In this document: positions 61,303-64,000 of the stretch, one piece after another | How positions within the stretch are numbered: the stretch's first letter is position 1 | Layout of the letters: each line of letters starts with the position of its first letter | Assembly: GCA_030583605.1 (NCBI GenBank) | Contig: CP129466.1 | Location: 2,735,001 to 2,799,000 of the forward strand | Direction of reading: 5' to 3' | From: Gammaproteobacteria bacterium | Lineage (GTDB): Bacteria > Pseudomonadota > Gammaproteobacteria > Steroidobacterales > GCA-2729495 | DNA length: 64,000 nt | Position numbers and translations under genes: made by a program | Notes under the pieces: generated by a model | What the model was told of the DNA's origin: nothing | The model's input: only the letters and a program-made list of their open reading frames with translations | The model's database searches: none

Positions 61303-62073
61303 ATGACCGCCGCACCGTTACTCGTGGAACGCCAGCACCAGGTGCTGCGACTGACCATCAACCGCCCCGACCGGAGCAATGCCCTGTCGCTTGCGCTGCT
61401 CGACGAGATTGGCGCAACGCTCACGCAACACGCCACGGACGCCGGCATCCTCTGCGCCGTCATTACCGCGGCCGGCGATCGCTGCTTCGCCGCCGGCGGC
61501 GACCTGCAGGAACTCGCGGCGATCCGCTCCGATGCGGACACCCGCGCAATGAGCCGGCGCGGCCGCGCCGCGCTCGATCAGGTACGCGCCTTCCCGGTGC
61601 CGGTCGTCGCCGCACTGAACGGTCATGCGCTGGGGGGTGGCGCGGAACTCGCGCTGGCCTGCGACCTGCGCGTCAGCGCCCCGCACGCCGAGATCGGATT
61701 CCTGCAGGCGCAGCTCGGCGTCACCACCGCCTGGGGCGGCGGGATCGACCTCGCGCTGACCATCGGCGACCGCCAGGCGCTGCGCATGCTCGCGACCAGC
61801 GCGCGGATCGAGACCGGGCGGGCGCTCGATCTCGGCCTCATCGACTGGGTCTGCGCTCCCGGCCAGGCACTCGACGCCTGTCTCGCCATGTTTCTCGAAC
61901 CGTATCTGTCACGCACGCGCGAGGTGCTCGCCGGGTGCAAGGCACCGCTCGCCGACCAGCGCCGGCGCACGCACGCGCAACTCGCGCCGATCGAAGAAGA
62001 CCATTTCGTGCGCACCTGGACCCACCCGGAGCACTGGGCTGTGCTCGAGCGTGCTACCGCCGGGCGGGGGTAA
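61303..62073 (+). CDS. Enoyl-CoA hydratase/isomerase family protein, 3' end altered by insertion
   Basis: This 256-residue crotonase-fold protein acts on CoA thioesters. Landmarks are LRLTINRPDRSNALSLALLD, the oxyanion-hole CFAAGGDLQEL, and NGHALGGGAELALACDLRV with the first catalytic Glu. At the second-Glu position (QPE in classic hydratase) it reads FLQAQLGVTTAWGG with Gln, so it may be an isomerase or atypical hydratase. The CDS ends GRG, then stop. The 126-base 3' tail recurs at 63828-63953, where the original frame continues GRGRR before its stop. So this gene's last codons were replaced by inserted DNA, with little loss. MaoC lies upstream. Confidence 0.9.
   Translation: MTAAPLLVERQHQVLRLTINRPDRSNALSLALLDEIGATLTQHATDAGILCAVITAAGDRCFAAGGDLQELAAIRSDADTRAMSRRGRAALDQVRAFPVPVVAALNGHALGGGAELALACDLRVSAPHAEIGFLQAQLGVTTAWGGGIDLALTIGDRQALRMLATSARIETGRALDLGLIDWVCAPGQALDACLAMFLEPYLSRTREVLAGCKAPLADQRRRTHAQLAPIEEDHFVRTWTHPEHWAVLERATAGRG
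61945..62070 (+). repeat. 126-bp direct repeat, copy 1 (3' end of the enoyl-CoA hydratase gene)
   Basis: These 126 bases are identical to 63828-63953 in the same orientation. They code for the last 42 residues of the hydratase. The two copies flank the RHS/IS5 remnant. Confidence 0.97.
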
Positions 62074-62091
62074 TCCTAGGCCTGTTGACAG

Positions 62092-62362
62092 TCATGTATA
62101 AGCCTTGAGCCAGACGAACGAGGCGGCGAGCGCGACGAAGGAAGCGTAACGCTCCAGCAGCTTGTCGTAGCGAGTGGCGATGCGTCTAAATTGCTTGAGA
62201 CGGCAGAAAAAGCACTCGATCTGATTGCGATCCCGGTACGCAGCGGCGTCGGTGCAGGCGATTGCGACGGGGCGGGATCACGGCCCTGGCATGACGTTGT
62301 CGGATGAAATCCACCAGCGCATCGGAGTCGTAGCCCTTGTCCGCAACCACCATCTCGTCAGT
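62092..62362 (-). pseudogene. Frameshifted C-terminal remnant of an IS5-family transposase
   Basis: On the minus strand the first part reads DEMVVADKGYDSDALVDFIR then QRHARAVIPPRRNR. After a frame change near 62262 the sequence continues ACTDAAAYRDRNQIECFFCR LKQFRRIATRYDKLLERYAS FVALAASFVWLK and stops at 62094-62092. This is the DDE-domain C-terminus of an IS5/IS1031-group transposase. The N-terminal two thirds and the start are missing, and the fragment is joined directly to RHS sequence at 62362/62363. The outer end (GGCCTGTTGACA near 62079) may be a terminal inverted repeat. It is inactive. Confidence 0.88.
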
Positions 62363-63790
62363 GAACCCGCTCGGATCCGTATAGGCGAGCGGGTTGTTCA
62401 TCACGTAGCTATACGGATTCAGCGTCTGCGGGCGGCGCGGATCCCCCAGCACCGGGTCGGCCGACAAAAACCGCCCGAGCTTTGGATCGTACACCCGCCC
62501 GCCCAGGTGGATGAGCCGCACGTTGTCGAGCTGCTCGTGATCGGTGTAGCCGCGGTGGTTCCACAGCGTCGCCGTCTGCAGCGCATCGTTGTGGTCCGGC
62601 GTCCAGTTGGGGTTGCGCCGCTTGCCGAAGGCATCGAAGCTGTACTCCAGCGGATCGGTCCCGCTGCCCACGGTGAGCGCCTGCTTGTCCACGCTGCCTA
62701 AATGATCGCGCAGGTTGTAGTAGGCCACCCAGTCGTCGCTGTTCTCGAGCTGGGTGTAGAAGCGCTCCCCGTTGACCAGCGCGTGCGAACGAAACTCCGT
62801 GGTCGCCCCGATCTGCTTCTCGAAGTGGGCACCGATGTAGTAGATCGTGGTGGTGCTGGTCCCCTTCTTCACCACCTGCTTGATCGGCTGGCGCTGCGGG
62901 CCGTAGGTGAACGTCGTGCAGTCGCCCGTGCAGTTGCTGCCATCGAGGTTGATCTGGCGCGGCTTGTTGAAGGAGGTCCAGGTGATCGTGCCTCCGTCGC
63001 GGTCGGTCATGTTGCCGTTGGCGTCGTAGCCGTAGTTTCTCGTGGTCACACAACAGCCGGGTCCGCAGCTGACGTTGGTCTGCCAGACCGCGTGGGGACG
63101 TGATGCGAGGTAGGTGTATAACCCCTGTTCCTGCTTGTTACTGATGTTGCCATCGTCGTCGTACACCATATCGAGGAGCGTCGTCGTACCGTTGCGCGTG
63201 ACCACGTCCACGCGGTTCAGCGCATCGTAGGTGAAGCCCTCCGTGACGCTCTGGTTCTGGTCCATGCGCTGGGTGAGATTGCCGACCTTGTCCCAGGCGT
63301 AGCTGTAATGCTGCAGGTCGGACGGCTGCGCCGGCGGCCCGCTCTGGATGCCCTTCAGCCGCAGATTGGCGGCATCGTACAGGTGCTGCCTCGTGAGCAG
63401 CGCATTGCCCAAGGTCGCCTGCCGCTCCCGTCCCAGCGCATCGAGCGCGACCAGCGCGTAGCGCTCCGTGTTGCCGCTGCCCTGGGTGACGGTCGCGACG
63501 AAGCCGTTGACGTAGCTGTAGTTGAATACCGGCCGCGCACCGCCGACGGTCGCCGGATACGTCATGGTCTGCAGCTGCCCCTGGCCGCTGTAGGCGAAGT
63601 GGGTCACGTAGGCCGTACCGTCGATGCTCGTGGTGGTCTCGGTGAGCTGGGCGAGACCATTGTAGACGTGGCTCTCCTGGTAGTTGACCGCGGGGCTCGT
63701 GACGTTGTGCAGCAAGCCCTGACTGGTGCCCGTGGCGTAAAACGTCCAGGTCGTGGTGCCTTCCGCCTCGACCCGCTGCCTGAAATTGGA
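62363..63790 (-). pseudogene. Truncated RHS-repeat/YD-repeat protein gene
   Basis: About 475 codons of RHS repeat sequence are open on the minus strand but lack a start, a signal and an N-terminus. Repeats such as GFTYDALNRVDVVTRNG, YDANGNMTDRDGGTITW, YYNLRDHLGSVDKQALT and the RHS core signature LIHLGGRVYDPKLGRFLSAD P, then LNPYSYVMNNPLAYTDPSGF, are clear. In intact RHS toxins the variable toxin domain follows that signature. Here it is replaced by the IS5 transposase remnant after PSGF. The 5' side ends near 63790-63810, abutting the second hydratase repeat. It is likely a silent remnant of an RHS toxin delivered by transfer. Confidence 0.88.
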
Positions 63791-63827
63791 AATAAGCCAA
63801 AAAGCCAAACCCGGCACCTTATGCACC

Positions 63828-63953
63828 CCGCTCGCCGACCAGCGCCGGCGCACGCACGCGCAACTCGCGCCGATCGAAGAAGACCATTTCGTGCGCACCT
63901 GGACCCACCCGGAGCACTGGGCTGTGCTCGAGCGTGCTACCGCCGGGCGGGGG
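63828..63953 (+). repeat. 126-bp direct repeat, copy 2
   Basis: Identical to 61945-62070. Immediately before it, AATAAGCCAAAAAGCCAAAC at 63791-63810 is AT-richer than its surroundings. Confidence 0.97.
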
Positions 63954-63962
63954 CGTCGTTAG
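63828..63962 (+). pseudogene. Orphan 3' end of the enoyl-CoA hydratase gene
   Basis: This copy keeps the frame of the hydratase C-terminus (LADQRRRTHAQLAPIEEDHF ...) and ends ATAGRGRR with a TAG at 63960-63962. It lacks the first 214 codons. It probably preserves the original 3' end of the gene before the insertion, or is the product of a tandem duplication. It has no start of its own. Confidence 0.85.
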
Positions 63963-64000
63963 CCGCTTGCGGCCCTGGGGGCGGCTGCGTGGTCGTCCCG

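Noticed and set aside
1..64000. CRISPR arrays, tRNA or rRNA genes
   Set aside because: No regular short repeats with spacers, cloverleaf sequences or rRNA signatures were noticed by eye in the intergenic regions.

Overview
The window is a GC-rich, gene-dense bacterial chromosome segment. Outer-membrane proteins (OmpA, a TonB-dependent receptor, a beta-barrel porin), a Cus-type RND efflux tripartite system, MtgA, YhhQ and SrkA point to a Gram-negative gammaproteobacterium. The mix of exported oxidoreductases, LLM flavoproteins and acyl-CoA enzymes resembles environmental, steroid- or hydrocarbon-type lineages (Steroidobacterales/Nevskiales-like). That placement is inference; no rRNA, tRNA or CRISPR array is visible to confirm it.

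Layout. 0-3.2 kb: the first residues of a Rieske-type protein, a PNPOx-fold protein, an exported SDR, and a sulfite dehydrogenase pair (molybdoenzyme plus monoheme cytochrome). 3.4-4.6 kb: an OmpA-family porin with a strong terminator, then a REP-like inverted pair. 5.0-6.9 kb: a complete three-gene bufferin cluster (DUF2282 precursor, DUF692/MNIO enzyme, DUF2063 partner), a copper-linked RiPP system. 7.1-9.3 kb: a porin and the queuosine-precursor transporter YhhQ, followed by about 600 bases of intergenic DNA with another REP-like unit. 10-14.8 kb: two small hypotheticals, a GH17-GT2 beta-glucan synthase and MtgA. 14.9-21.5 kb: an LLM flavoprotein, SrkA plus a VOC protein, two MFS transporters and a PspC protein. 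21.5-26.9 kb: three exported proteins (FAD flavoprotein with a diheme tail, DPP-IV-like peptidase, sialidase-fold lipoprotein). 27-32 kb: an ilvN-proB-proA operon divergent from ilvB. 32-38.8 kb: a Cus copper/silver efflux operon flanked by two small exported proteins. 39-47.9 kb: a second LLM protein, FkbM methyltransferase, SulP transporter, ALDH-DUF1838 pair and a TonB-dependent receptor.

48.3-59.8 kb holds the most unusual locus. It is a tightly packed minus-strand operon of nine genes: two lipoproteins, a membrane Ser/Thr kinase with TPR-like repeats, an FHA-like/PEGA/SUMF membrane protein, a small single-pass protein, a MotA/TolQ/ExbB-type channel protein, an actin/Hsp70-like plus FHA protein, and two vWA proteins. 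Both vWA proteins start with the same membrane segment carrying an Asp at residue 16, the position expected for an ExbD/TolR/MotB-type proton-channel subunit. Together the genes suggest an ion-motive-force-driven, kinase-regulated envelope machine that displays vWA domains in the periplasm. I do not recognise it as a named system.

60-64 kb: another lipoprotein, a MaoC/enoyl-CoA hydratase pair, and then a scarred region. The 3' end of the hydratase gene is present twice as a perfect 126-bp direct repeat. Between the copies lie a truncated RHS repeat gene and a frameshifted IS5-family transposase remnant.
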